Positions 27,895-37,400 of a stretch of DNA of 64,000 nucleotides are shown here, in pieces. Source of the DNA: Roseibium porphyridii (lineage in GTDB: Bacteria > Pseudomonadota > Alphaproteobacteria > Rhizobiales > Stappiaceae); the NCBI RefSeq assembly GCF_026191725.2, contig NZ_CP120863.1, positions 4,444,001 to 4,508,000 of the forward strand, in the 5' to 3' direction. Position 1 is the first letter of the stretch. Each line of letters opens with the position of its first letter. Position numbers and translations under genes: made by a program. The notes under the pieces are model-generated. The model ran no database searches and had not been told where the DNA came from. It saw only the letters and a program-made list of their open reading frames with translations.

Positions 27895-29361
27895 CTAGCT
27901 GCCTTTCAGTTCAAGCAACTCATCGGTATAGACGGTCATCTGGCCCCTGCCGCGCCTCTTTGCAGCATAAAGGGCCACATCAGCCTGCCTGAGCAGTTCA
28001 GCAGGTTGCGTTGCGAATGCGATGCCTATGCTCGCTCCAAATTTGCAGGCCACATCGTTCAACTGCATGGGTTCACTGAGGTGCTCGATTATCGTGCGTC
28101 CGAGTTCATTGATCCGTTCTTTATCCGCCTTCGAAAAGACGACAACGAACTCATCTCCGCCGATGCGCACAACAGCGTCATCGTCGCCGGCAAATGCACG
28201 CAGTGACTTGGCGACGTGTTGAAGTACCAGATCCCCCATTTCGTGTCCGTGCTCGTCGTTGATCTGCTTGAAGCCATCCAGGTCGAGATAAAGCAGCGCA
28301 TAGTCTGCTGAGACCTCCTGTGCCTCCAGTTCAGCCATCTTCTCATCCAGGAAGCGCCGGTTGCCGAGTTTAGTCAGAAAGTCGCGCCGTGCCTGTTCTG
28401 CAAGCAGCTCCTTTGAGCGTTCCGCCTCGTGTTTGGCTTCTGCCAGGTCCCTTACAATTGCGGTCGCCCTGTGAACGTAGAGCCGCGCGGTCAACAGTGT
28501 GCATATGAAGACCAGAAGGACACCGATGGCCATCAAGGGCAACAATCGGATGCCCGGCAATGCAGGGTCCCAAATCAGGTAACCCAGTTCAGTTCCGTCA
28601 ATCGTCGAGAGTTCAAACCCACCTTGCCAGTAGGTTGGCATGGAAGAGGACAGGCGCAAGTTTGGAAGGCCGTATTTTTCGCTCAACGCAGCCAGTTCGT
28701 TGCTATCCAGCGGTTGCACAAAAACAAGAACGTGGTCGGTTCGAATATCCACGTCGTCATAGGTCGTAAGAACAATCGCACCGGCCATTGAGAGATCGGT
28801 CAAATCTCCAATCAACCCGGAAACGGGCTCGGGTGCTGTAAATGCATTGCCCTCTCGCGCTTTTGTCAAAAGCGGCACAAGGCCGCTCTCGTACTGGGAC
28901 AGATCAAATTCAGCTATCGCATCATCCACGATTTGAAGTTTAGGACGGTTGTCGCCGTCCAGAACATGCAAAGCCTCGACCTGAAGATTTTCCTGAAGGT
29001 AGTCGACAAAGGTTTCCTCCACCCACTGAAGGTTCAAATCCCTCACCAGGTTCTCGACAGCGCTGTCCCAGTAACCGTATTCAAGAACGACCGTTTCAAG
29101 TCGTCCCATGCGGTCGGTCAACAAGGCTCTGAAAACCTGCTGAGACTGTTCGACAGAATTCCGGTCGAGCGACCGTGTCAGAAACGCGACAAAGACCAAC
29201 AAGCTGACAGCACCGATCAAGACTGTCGCCCAAAACGGTCTGGACAGTCGGCGAATTTCTGCCGCCTGGGCCTCAACTCCAACTGATTGAGTTGCAACAG
29301 TTGTGCTGCGGCCGTCTGATTGGTCAGAAGGAGACAAACCCACCCTCTTTGCAGATCTCAT
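27895..29361 (-). CDS. CHASE4-GGDEF membrane diguanylate cyclase
   Basis: 488 residues. Membrane helices at about 43-62 and 282-305 enclose a periplasmic CHASE4-type sensor domain (YGYWDS near residue 97). The GGDEF domain spans about 330-480, with an intact GGDEF at 401-405 (RIGGDEFVVVF), so c-di-GMP synthesis is expected. The inhibitory RxxD site just upstream is missing: the equivalent position is G-D-D-D, so product inhibition should be weak. There is no EAL domain. It stands alone, with a long AT-rich upstream region. Confidence 0.92.
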   Translation of the reverse strand: MRSAKRVGLSPSDQSDGRSTTVATQSVGVEAQAAEIRRLSRPFWATVLIGAVSLLVFVAFLTRSLDRNSVEQSQQVFRALLTDRMGRLETVVLEYGYWDSAVENLVRDLNLQWVEETFVDYLQENLQVEALHVLDGDNRPKLQIVDDAIAEFDLSQYESGLVPLLTKAREGNAFTAPEPVSGLIGDLTDLSMAGAIVLTTYDDVDIRTDHVLVFVQPLDSNELAALSEKYGLPNLRLSSSMPTYWQGGFELSTIDGTELGYLIWDPALPGIRLLPLMAIGVLLVFICTLLTARLYVHRATAIVRDLAEAKHEAERSKELLAEQARRDFLTKLGNRRFLDEKMAELEAQEVSADYALLYLDLDGFKQINDEHGHEMGDLVLQHVAKSLRAFAGDDDAVVRIGGDEFVVVFSKADKERINELGRTIIEHLSEPMQLNDVACKFGASIGIAFATQPAELLRQADVALYAAKRRGRGQMTVYTDELLELKGS

Positions 29362-29400
29362 TCAACCATGCTCGGGATTTACTCCCTAAAACTCACCCAA

Positions 29401-29443
29401 AGTAAGCACTTTTAGAATTAGCATGAATTTATAAATGCTTACT
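29401..29443. promoter_or_regulatory. inverted repeat in the AT-rich region before the cyclase gene
   Basis: AGTAAGCA and TGCTTACT are perfect inverted arms separated by 27 AT-rich bases, 40-82 bases upstream of the GGDEF gene start. The whole 29362-29662 stretch is AT-rich and has no credible gene. It also holds an AGCCGA-N5-TCGGCT hairpin at 29632-29648, downstream of the HD gene. Confidence 0.4.
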
Positions 29444-29662
29444 TCAATCATACTACTTACCAACAAGCGACTTTCAATAAACTCCAGCACTAAGAATTAC
29501 TAACAATACTTGCCATTGAATTTTAAACTAAATAATCCGCATTATTACCAATTGGGCAATTTGAGATGCTCAGCGAAATTAACATCACTGCAACTTGGAG
29601 TTACTATATCGGTTGAAGAGGAGTCTTTTGAAGCCGAGCATGTCGGCTGAAAGCAATGCAGT

Positions 29663-30508
29663 TCAGCGCTGTGGCCCGAGGAGCGCTATGTCTCTCTCCG
29701 CCAAAAAGAGATTTGAATAGAGGTTTGCAATCCACTGACGCCCGGACGCCGTGATTTTCAGATATTGAATAGCCTTTTGAATATAGGGCGCGACGCTGTT
29801 CCAGTAGAATTGAGGATATTTCAGAACAAGATCCGCCGGGGTGTCGTAGCCAAGCTGTTTGTTGAGGCCCGCCTCTTCAAATTCGAAATAGAGGGCATTG
29901 GCCTTGCGGATGTAATGCGGATCGCCGAGCTGTCCGATGAAATCGGCTGCGCGAACCAAAGTTGCATCTTCACCGAGTATTTCATTGTCGTCCGGGAACT
30001 TGCTTGGAAATCGTGACCCTTCAACCGCATCGGCGATCCGGTGAGGGTCAAGCAATCCGGTGCCGGAGATCCGTTCAAAAATATAAAGCTGCGACCGGTC
30101 AACATGGTACGGCGTCAGGGCGGCATCAGACGCCCCACGTGCCAGTTGAATCTTCTGCCCCGTGTCATCGATGACAAAGCCATCAGCATCGTCGCCGGGC
30201 AGAATGCCGCGTACATAGCCGATATCATGCGTCAGGCAGGCAACGATCACATGCGCATAATCCGTTGGCGCCATGTGAGTGTGCAATGCGCGTCCGCGCA
30301 AGATGTCATGCCCGGCCAAGGTGACCAGCATCGTGTGTTCAATATTGTGGTAGAGCGCATCGCTGTTGCCAATGCATTCCATGGCGATACGGGCAATGGA
30401 GGGCACCAGTTCAGCCAGTTCAGGATCGGACTTGCCGAACCGGCGCTGCACGTAGGCAGTCAAAAAATCGCCGAGCGCGTCGGCCGCAAGTCCCGGCACT
30501 GTCAACAT
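29663..30508 (-). CDS. HD-domain metal-dependent phosphohydrolase
   Basis: 281 residues. The metal-binding motifs are YHNIEHT (first His) and CLTHDIGY (the HD pair), the PDEase/HDc arrangement; a further Asp is in VRAADFIGQLGD. A phosphodiesterase or nucleotide-phosphohydrolase activity is expected, but there is no HD-GYP signature, so c-di-GMP hydrolysis is not supported. No sensor or membrane segment is seen. It is transcribed toward the GGDEF cyclase gene in the same direction. Confidence 0.82.
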   Translation of the reverse strand: MLTVPGLAADALGDFLTAYVQRRFGKSDPELAELVPSIARIAMECIGNSDALYHNIEHTMLVTLAGHDILRGRALHTHMAPTDYAHVIVACLTHDIGYVRGILPGDDADGFVIDDTGQKIQLARGASDAALTPYHVDRSQLYIFERISGTGLLDPHRIADAVEGSRFPSKFPDDNEILGEDATLVRAADFIGQLGDPHYIRKANALYFEFEEAGLNKQLGYDTPADLVLKYPQFYWNSVAPYIQKAIQYLKITASGRQWIANLYSNLFLAERDIALLGPQR

Positions 30509-30668
30509 TGGCGGCGCTTTCCCTGCCTGATAATGTCGAAATCAATTCATGCACCACAGTTTGGCACCTTGCCGGGCTGCTATGTCAAGCAAATGTCAAC
30601 GTTTTGGTCATTCTAAGGCTGGGCCAACGCCGCGCCTGGCAGTCTTTTGTCCAGGGCCCCGCATTTCT

Positions 30669-31547
30669 CTAGAGCCCCTCAAATGTTCGAAAAGCCGTCT
30701 GGTACCGGCTCAGATTTTCCTCGGCATAGGCCGCAAAGTCGAAGTCGATTTCAGAATGATGCTCTGACACCATGGACCACATCGCCTCTCTCATAAGTGC
30801 GGCGCACTTCATCGCGTGGTAACGCCGCACAAGCAGTCCGTCCGGCGAGTGGCCATAGTAGATCTCAAGTGCAAGCGCTTCCTGTTCCGGAGAGAGAGAA
30901 TTGTTCGACGCAAGCCCAGCAAGGTCGAACAGTGGCGAATTGAAACCGGCATAGTCCCAGTCAATCAACCAAAGGCGAATGCCGTCATTGATCAGATTCG
31001 CCGCCAGTAGATCATTGTGGCTGAAAACCATCTGGATCAAGCCGATGGTTTCTTCCAGGTGGCTCGCCTGCCACTGCAACTCCGGCAACATTGGGACATA
31101 TTTGCTCCCGTCATCGCGCAAGATCCGGTCATAGTTGCGCAAAATGTGGAACACCCAGAAGGCCATGACCGGCCCTTTCAAAAACCGGGGCACGTCGTGA
31201 TGACAACGGCGCAACAGGTCGACCGCACGCTGCAACATCATGGGATCTTGCAGGTCATCGACCGCAAGCGTGCGCCCCTCGATGAAGTCCAACACGATGG
31301 CATTGTCCTGTGCATAGTGCACCGCAGGCGACAGACCGGCATCGAAGGCAGCACGGCTGGCCGCGATGTCGTTGAAGCGCATGATCTGGTGCACCGGGAT
31401 ATCACCGCCAATCCGGGCAACGAACGTGCGCCCGCCGTCCTTCACCTTGTAGCTCGTATTGGTGATCCCACCGGAAAGTGGCTCAGGGTCTATCGGCCCA
31501 GACCAGCAAGGCAGATCGAGGATGATTTCAAGCGGTTGTTCAATCAA
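30669..31547 (-). CDS. choline-kinase/APH-type phosphotransferase
   Basis: 292 residues from a TTG start with AGGAG six bases upstream. The nucleotide loop reads SGGITNTSYKV, Brenner's catalytic motif is FSHNDLLAANLI and the metal-binding DFG-like motif is LIDWDYAG. This is the LicA/choline-ethanolamine-kinase branch of aminoglycoside-phosphotransferase-like kinases. The likely substrate is a small amino alcohol or sugar, possibly choline; nothing adjacent defines it. Confidence 0.83.
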   Translation of the reverse strand: MIEQPLEIILDLPCWSGPIDPEPLSGGITNTSYKVKDGGRTFVARIGGDIPVHQIMRFNDIAASRAAFDAGLSPAVHYAQDNAIVLDFIEGRTLAVDDLQDPMMLQRAVDLLRRCHHDVPRFLKGPVMAFWVFHILRNYDRILRDDGSKYVPMLPELQWQASHLEETIGLIQMVFSHNDLLAANLINDGIRLWLIDWDYAGFNSPLFDLAGLASNNSLSPEQEALALEIYYGHSPDGLLVRRYHAMKCAALMREAMWSMVSEHHSEIDFDFAAYAEENLSRYQTAFRTFEGL

Positions 31548-31720
31548 CGAAATCTCCTGTTTGTACCAAGTGTCTCAAAGGCGTCTTTCGGTGTAAATGA
31601 TGTGCGATAAATCCGGCCAGCAAGTGTCGCCTTGCCAGATTACGCCATGGCAGCAGCCATTTTCGATGGTTGCTCGAGACAGTGCCTCCCGTTTAAGCTG
31701 AAGTTTGGGGGAGTGATCAC

Positions 31721-34700
31721 GTGACTGCGCGACAACAGGAATTTGATCTCACTGAGTTTGAGGCTTGGCTTTCAAAACAGCCCCGAAGCGTTGCGGCGGC
31801 TATTGCGCTGCGTTGTTCCCTGCGCGCATTGCCGCTTCTCCTTTTGCACCTCGAAAACGACGAGACTGCCGATGCGGCAATCCTGAAAACCTTTCGCCAA
31901 AACAACGCTGTGTTTGCCTTTGTCTGCTCCGGCGGCGAGTTCATTCGCGCTTCAGGCCTCACTTCTGTCAGTCAGGTTACGTCAAGCGAAAACCCGGCTG
32001 TCGTGAGTGGATATCAGAGCGCAGATTCTGCATTCGCCTCACCGGAAACAACGAAGGGTTCTGTCGATCCGCGTTTCAATGAAACGCAGGATGACGCGAT
32101 CCGGACGCTGGCAATCCGTGCCACATTGAACGCAATCTACATTGACAGCGACTATAACGGCTCAGCCTATGAAAAGGACGTTCTGCAACTCTATGAGGGG
32201 CTTCCTGCTGACGCTCTTGTGCAAAGCGCTCTCTGGCCGGACGCATACATGCCAGATGATGTCCTCAAAATGTGGGAAGAGCTCAAGGCACGGCTCCTGG
32301 AAGGCGGTCCTGACTGGGACGTCTGGACACTTTGGTATGAGCAACGCCTTGCAGGCCAGCAACTGCGTGACCTGACGCTGGAGATTGCACGCATCGCCTT
32401 GCCTGACCCGATGTGGATGGATGGCGCAAGCGCAGTCAACCCTGAAATCGCGAACCTACAGGAGCTTTTCGACAAGGACGGGCCAGAGGCCGTTGAGGCC
32501 CGCATGAACGAACTGCATAGTCGTTCTTCTGGAGAGGAAACCCGCTTGTCTAGCAATGGGACGCAGACCGAGGCCGAAGTCTCGTCCGAGGTGGACACCA
32601 GCGGACAAAGTGAAACCGAAGAGACCGCCACCCTGCCCCGGGTCTGGATCCTGCAGTTCAATCCGGAGGACTGGACCTCCGCTCCGGATGTGCTCAACAC
32701 AGGTGAAACCTTACCCTGGAAGACCGCAAAGGCACTTCCGACGGAGATGCAGACCAATGATCCGGTCATTTATTGGCGAACACGTTCGAACGGGGGACTG
32801 GTCGGCACGGGCCGCGTCACATCGACGGAGCTTGGAACACAAGCGAGCAATGACGGTCAACGAAGGTTTGAGACAGAAGTCCACGAGTTCGATCAGACGC
32901 GCCTGATCTCGCGGAAATCCGTTATCGAGGCATCAGGTATAACGCGGAAAAACTGGCAAGGTGCAGTTCTGGCTTTGCCAGAAAGCCAGGCTCTTCAACT
33001 CGACGCATTTCTGCGGACACAAAACCGCCCGCCATTGTTCAATGACAGCCAAATTCAAGCAGTTGCTCAATCCAGCCGAATGCAATCCGATGCGGCAGGA
33101 TCAAATTCTCAAACGCAGGCCGATCAAACAGCCAAGGGAACCGGGCAAGGAGATGCTCTTGTCGAATCTGAAACCAGTTTCGCACCCGATGACGCCGAGA
33201 CGGAACGCGACGATCTTGGCAGAGGAATTCTGGCCATTGCGCTGGCCAGACGACTGCATCTGATCTGGTGCCGGCTCAACGACGCCATGTGGCAGGAAGC
33301 GAAAGATCCGACGGAGTTTCCCCGTCGTCCGCTCTATTCTTCGGCATATTGGACAGGTGCGGGCGCAGCGGAACTAAGCGGCGACGGCAACGATCCGGAT
33401 TCAGTTGAGCAGGCGGAGGGTTTTTCCGGAGACCGGTCACGCACCAACACACGCGCTGGATTTGTCCTGCACCTGGACGCCCCCTGGGGCGGTGGCAAAA
33501 CGACCTTTGCCAACTTCCTTGCAAGAGTGCTCAACCCTACCGGATATCGGCACGGCAAGAATTCGTTTCTGACCAGAAGATACGGCAATGCAGACCTGAC
33601 CACAGTCTTCCTCAGCGACCCGTTGCCAAAGGACGGCTCCACCACCGGAGATGGCCGAAATTGGCCATCCAGCGCGCGCAGACCCTGGATAGTGGTGCCT
33701 TTCAATGCCTGGCAGGCACAGCATGTCACACCGCCCTGGTGGGTCTTTTACCAATCCGTGCGCAAGCGTTGTTTTGATTCCGTAATTTATGAAGGCTGGG
33801 ATCCTGAAACAGTCGATGGAGAACCGGCCCGCAAACCCGACTGGTGGCAGCGTCAGTATCTGCGCTTGCGGCTTTGGCTACCGGAAATTTTCTGGCGCCT
33901 GACAAGCCCGAAAATCGTGGCCCTGATCTCAACGGGGGTCGTCAGTCTGCTGCTTTTCTGGCTGCTTTATATTTTTGGCATTCTGGAACTCAACACCAAT
34001 GCCAAAGGCCAGAGCAGTCTCATGTTCAGCGTCGGATCGGACAAGGGTTTCGGCATTGCAGACGGCATTGGCCTCATGCTGACGGCGTTGACGGGGCTGA
34101 GTTTTCTCTGGGGGATCGGAGCCTGCTTTACAGAGTCCATTCGACCTGGCACCGACACACTTGCCGAGCGTCTGTCCCTTGGCAATGGCGACCCGTTTGA
34201 GCGTTTCCGACGGCATTTCTACAAGACAATGAAGCGGCTGAAACGTCCCGTTCTCGTGGTGGTTGACGATCTCGATCGTTGCAGCCCGGAATTCATTGTC
34301 GACCTCGTGCGCGGTATGCAGACGCTATTGCGCAGTCCCCGCGTCGTCTTTGTCATTCTTGGTGACCGTGACTGGATCGAGCGCGCCTTCGAAGTCCATC
34401 ACAAGGACATGAACAAGGTAAGTGTCGGTCCCGAACAGACTTTCGGTGCGCGTTTCGTTGAAAAGGCAATCCAGATGTCCTTTATCCTGCCTGGCCTTAT
34501 CCCGGACAGGCAAAAGGATTATGTCCGGCGCCTGCTCCTGGGCTCCAGAGCCAATCTGGACACCGAGCAGACCAAGACTTTCTCCAGCGAAACAACGCAA
34601 AACTTGCGCGTCTTCTTTCAACAAGCGGTTCAACAACCTGCCGCACCAGTGCTGGACAGCGAAGCTCTCAAGGCACAGGTCCGCAGCGCAGCTACAACCG

Positions 34701-35347
34701 CATCGACCGCTACGGATTTCAGCAACACCTCTGATGCCAAGGCCGTCCCGACCGCGGACTTGAAGAGCGCTCTTGAAAACACCGAAGCCTTCGATGATTG
34801 GTTTAAGGACGAATTCACAATCCACGCGGCCACCGACGAGGAGGTTGAGGCAGAAATCTCCCATCGGCTCGAACCCTTGGCCGATCACCTTCCGGCGAAC
34901 CCGCGCCAGATCAAACGCATCATCAATGGCGTGACGATGTATAACGCAGTCGCGTTCCGACAACGTGACTGGCCACCTGACGATGAACGCTGGTTACAGC
35001 TTGCCCGCTGGATTGTGATCATGACCGAGTGGCCAAAAACCTGGCGGTTATTGGCCTCTTATCCGTCCCTGACGGAACTGCTCAGTGAGCAGAACCCCAA
35101 ACAGGCCTACAAGAAGCTCATGAAAAACAAGGGGTTTGCGGCTGAACTCCCCGATTCCGAAGACGCAACTCTGGCTGAGGTTGAGCGCATCAAAGGCGAC
35201 GCCAAACTGCTAGCTTTGCTCCTGGGCAATGACGATAGCGAAGAACTTGATCGCAACGCCATCGTCGATCTCGTTAGCCTTACACCGTTGCACAGCCGCG
35301 CAGCAGAACCGGAAGCACCTTCGGCAAAAAAAGAGGCAGATAAATGA
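31721..35347 (+). CDS. multidomain KAP-family P-loop NTPase with EVE/PUA-like domain
   Basis: 1208 residues from a GTG start with GGGGGAG seven bases upstream. Domains in order: an N-terminal region (1-250) with a Trp-rich segment (WDVWTLWYEQRLAG, 199-212); a PUA/EVE-like beta domain (about 306-437; WILQFNPEDW, DPVIYWRT and GLVGTGRV); a polar linker; then a KAP NTPase. The NTPase has Walker A APWGGGKTT (587-595), the KAP-type VPFNAWQ (659-665), two membrane helices (732-754, 781-802) inserted between Walker A and Walker B, and Walker B VLVVVDDLDRC (844-854). KAP proteins are membrane-associated NTPases often linked to phage defence; EVE domains read modified bases. A defence role is inference. 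It is convergent with prfC, 6 bases away. Confidence 0.85.
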   Translation: MTARQQEFDLTEFEAWLSKQPRSVAAAIALRCSLRALPLLLLHLENDETADAAILKTFRQNNAVFAFVCSGGEFIRASGLTSVSQVTSSENPAVVSGYQSADSAFASPETTKGSVDPRFNETQDDAIRTLAIRATLNAIYIDSDYNGSAYEKDVLQLYEGLPADALVQSALWPDAYMPDDVLKMWEELKARLLEGGPDWDVWTLWYEQRLAGQQLRDLTLEIARIALPDPMWMDGASAVNPEIANLQELFDKDGPEAVEARMNELHSRSSGEETRLSSNGTQTEAEVSSEVDTSGQSETEETATLPRVWILQFNPEDWTSAPDVLNTGETLPWKTAKALPTEMQTNDPVIYWRTRSNGGLVGTGRVTSTELGTQASNDGQRRFETEVHEFDQTRLISRKSVIEASGITRKNWQGAVLALPESQALQLDAFLRTQNRPPLFNDSQIQAVAQSSRMQSDAAGSNSQTQADQTAKGTGQGDALVESETSFAPDDAETERDDLGRGILAIALARRLHLIWCRLNDAMWQEAKDPTEFPRRPLYSSAYWTGAGAAELSGDGNDPDSVEQAEGFSGDRSRTNTRAGFVLHLDAPWGGGKTTFANFLARVLNPTGYRHGKNSFLTRRYGNADLTTVFLSDPLPKDGSTTGDGRNWPSSARRPWIVVPFNAWQAQHVTPPWWVFYQSVRKRCFDSVIYEGWDPETVDGEPARKPDWWQRQYLRLRLWLPEIFWRLTSPKIVALISTGVVSLLLFWLLYIFGILELNTNAKGQSSLMFSVGSDKGFGIADGIGLMLTALTGLSFLWGIGACFTESIRPGTDTLAERLSLGNGDPFERFRRHFYKTMKRLKRPVLVVVDDLDRCSPEFIVDLVRGMQTLLRSPRVVFVILGDRDWIERAFEVHHKDMNKVSVGPEQTFGARFVEKAIQMSFILPGLIPDRQKDYVRRLLLGSRANLDTEQTKTFSSETTQNLRVFFQQAVQQPAAPVLDSEALKAQVRSAATTASTATDFSNTSDAKAVPTADLKSALENTEAFDDWFKDEFTIHAATDEEVEAEISHRLEPLADHLPANPRQIKRIINGVTMYNAVAFRQRDWPPDDERWLQLARWIVIMTEWPKTWRLLASYPSLTELLSEQNPKQAYKKLMKNKGFAAELPDSEDATLAEVERIKGDAKLLALLLGNDDSEELDRNAIVDLVSLTPLHSRAAEPEAPSAKKEADK

Positions 35348-35353
35348 GCCTCT

Positions 35354-36955
35354 TCAGGCTTCGTGCACAATTTCCCGTGTCTCACGAAAAGTGACATCAG
35401 GGAACTTCTCGGTAACGTGTCCGATTTCCCAGGCATTCTTGAAGAGAAACACCGGCTTGTCATCACGGTCATTTGCGACTGACATGCGGTGTCCCTCAAT
35501 GATCTTCTGCAAGGTCTGACCGTCGGTTTCGATCCAGCGTGCCGTGGAATACGGCACGGTTTCAAAGCCGATTTCTGTCCCGTATTCCGCCTTAAGCCTG
35601 TCGACCACGACATCGAGCTGCAGCGCGCCCACGACGCCAACAATCCAGTTTGAACCGAGGTCCGGCTTGAAGATCTGCACAAGACCTTCCTCTGCCAGAT
35701 CCTGAAGGCCCTGACGCATCTGCTTGACCCGCATGGTGTCGGAAAGGCGCACGCGGCGCAGAATTTCTGGAGCAAAGGCAGGCAAGCCGGTGACGTGGAT
35801 ATTCTCGCCTTCGGTTAACGTGTCGCCGACGCGCAGCTGGCCATGGTTGGGAACCCCGATCACGTCGCCAGGATAGGCAAGATCCGCGATCTCACGCTCC
35901 TCGGCAAAGAAGAAGATCGGTGCCGACACTGCGATCTGTTTGTTGGCTCGCACATGTTTCAGCTTCATGCCGCGCTTGAACGTGCCTGAACACAACCGCA
36001 CAAAGGCAATCCGGTCCCTGTGTTTGGGATCCATATTGGCCTGTACCTTGAAGACGAAACCCGTGACCTTGTCTTCTGCCGGCATGATCGTGCGCCCGCC
36101 GGTGGCAGGTTGGGAATGGGGTGCCGGAGCAAAGTCCGCGATGAAGTCGAGAATTTCCTCAATGCCGTAGTCGCGCAAAGCGGAACCGAAAAAGACAGGG
36201 GTCAAATGACCTTCCAGAAAGCTTTCCTGGTCGAATTCGGCGTAGCCTTCTGCACCGAGTTCAACGTTTTCCGTCAGCTCTTCCATGATCCGATCAAAGA
36301 CGACGTCGGTCAAAGCGCCGTCATCAAGACCCGAGACTTCCTTCGTTTGGGCAAAAGCACCACCGCGCTCGCCCTCCGAAGTATGGAATTTCTTTTTCTG
36401 CCAGTCATAAACGCCAAAGAAATCCGATCCCATGCCCACCGGCCAGGTCTGCGGGCTCACGTCCAGCGCGAGCGCTTCCTGCACCTCATCGAGGATCTCA
36501 AGTGCGTGGCGGCCTTCACGGTCGATCTTGTTGACGAAAGTGATGATCGGGATATCGCGCAAGCGACAGACTTCGAACAGCTTTCGGGTCTGGGTCTCAA
36601 TGCCTTTTGCGGCATCGATCACCATGATCGCAGCATCAACAGCCGTCAGGGTGCGATAGGTGTCTTCCGAGAAGTCCTCGTGGCCTGGTGTATCGAGCAG
36701 GTTGTAGACAATTCCCTTACGCTCAAACGTCATGACGGATGACGAAACCGAGATGCCGCGTTCCTGCTCGATCTTCATCCAGTCTGACCGTGCCCGGCGT
36801 CTTTCACCACGTGCCCTCACCTGCCCCGCAGCGCGGATCGCACCACCGGACAACAGCAGCTTTTCGGTCAAGGTCGTCTTACCGGCATCCGGGTGGGAAA
36901 TGATCGCAAATGTGCGACGGTCCTGAAACGGTGCCTTGCCGTTGAGGCTGGACAT
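35354..36955 (-). CDS. prfC: peptide chain release factor 3
   Basis: 533 residues from the ATG at 36955, with AGGAG seven bases upstream; the longer frame to 37030 is not supported. It is a translational GTPase that recycles RF1/RF2. G1 is SHPDAGKTTLTEK, G3 is DTPGHEDFSEDT and G4 is VNKIDREG. The segment QVRARGERRRARSDWMKIEQ is the RF3-specific switch region preceding the conserved ERGISV. Domains II and III follow at normal length. A housekeeping gene, it sits between two unusual large genes, so the flanking genes appear to have been acquired around it. Confidence 0.97.
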   Translation of the reverse strand: MSSLNGKAPFQDRRTFAIISHPDAGKTTLTEKLLLSGGAIRAAGQVRARGERRRARSDWMKIEQERGISVSSSVMTFERKGIVYNLLDTPGHEDFSEDTYRTLTAVDAAIMVIDAAKGIETQTRKLFEVCRLRDIPIITFVNKIDREGRHALEILDEVQEALALDVSPQTWPVGMGSDFFGVYDWQKKKFHTSEGERGGAFAQTKEVSGLDDGALTDVVFDRIMEELTENVELGAEGYAEFDQESFLEGHLTPVFFGSALRDYGIEEILDFIADFAPAPHSQPATGGRTIMPAEDKVTGFVFKVQANMDPKHRDRIAFVRLCSGTFKRGMKLKHVRANKQIAVSAPIFFFAEEREIADLAYPGDVIGVPNHGQLRVGDTLTEGENIHVTGLPAFAPEILRRVRLSDTMRVKQMRQGLQDLAEEGLVQIFKPDLGSNWIVGVVGALQLDVVVDRLKAEYGTEIGFETVPYSTARWIETDGQTLQKIIEGHRMSVANDRDDKPVFLFKNAWEIGHVTEKFPDVTFRETREIVHEA

Positions 36956-37400
36956 AAAGAACTCCTGAATGCCTTGTCCGGCGAGGCTGCGCAAACGCAT
37001 CGGTTGAAACCGGGGCGCAACTTCAATCAATGGGGCCGGAAGGATTGATGTTTCGTTGGCGCAAGTTCATAGAGAGAATCCGGCAAGATTTCTAGTGAGG
37101 AATTTGTAAACTTGTTCCCTGTTTGAGACGTCTGTCTGGAATAATGGAAGTTTTCGCCATTTGGTTCGATCGCAGGAAACTGATTGAATTCTGGCAAAAA
37201 CTAGCTTTGTGGCAGCCCACTGCCTGTGCCTCTATTGAAGGGTCCCTTTTAATTGGCGCTTCCCAATGCGCTGATCCAGCTACGTTCGCCAACTGCGCCA
37301 AGTCTGACCGAGTGACCGTTACAATCTGAAGTCGTAACCCCCGGTTTACCGATCCAAGCTATTCAAAAAAGCTATCAAGCGAACGGGTGTTGGTGCAGCA
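36956..37400. other. 445-base gap between prfC and the AT-rich orphan gene
   Basis: It contains the prfC upstream region and the lead-in to the 744-residue gene. A frame at 37123-37329 has no ribosome-binding site or recognisable product. The in-frame region before 37401 is closed by a TAA at 37335 and offers no ATG, and there is no clear Shine-Dalgarno sequence. Nothing tRNA-like or repeat-like was seen. Confidence 0.4.

Noticed and set aside
37123..37329. 68-codon frame upstream of the orphan gene
   Set aside because: No ribosome-binding site and no similarity to anything recognised; not joined to the orphan gene by a plausible frameshift.
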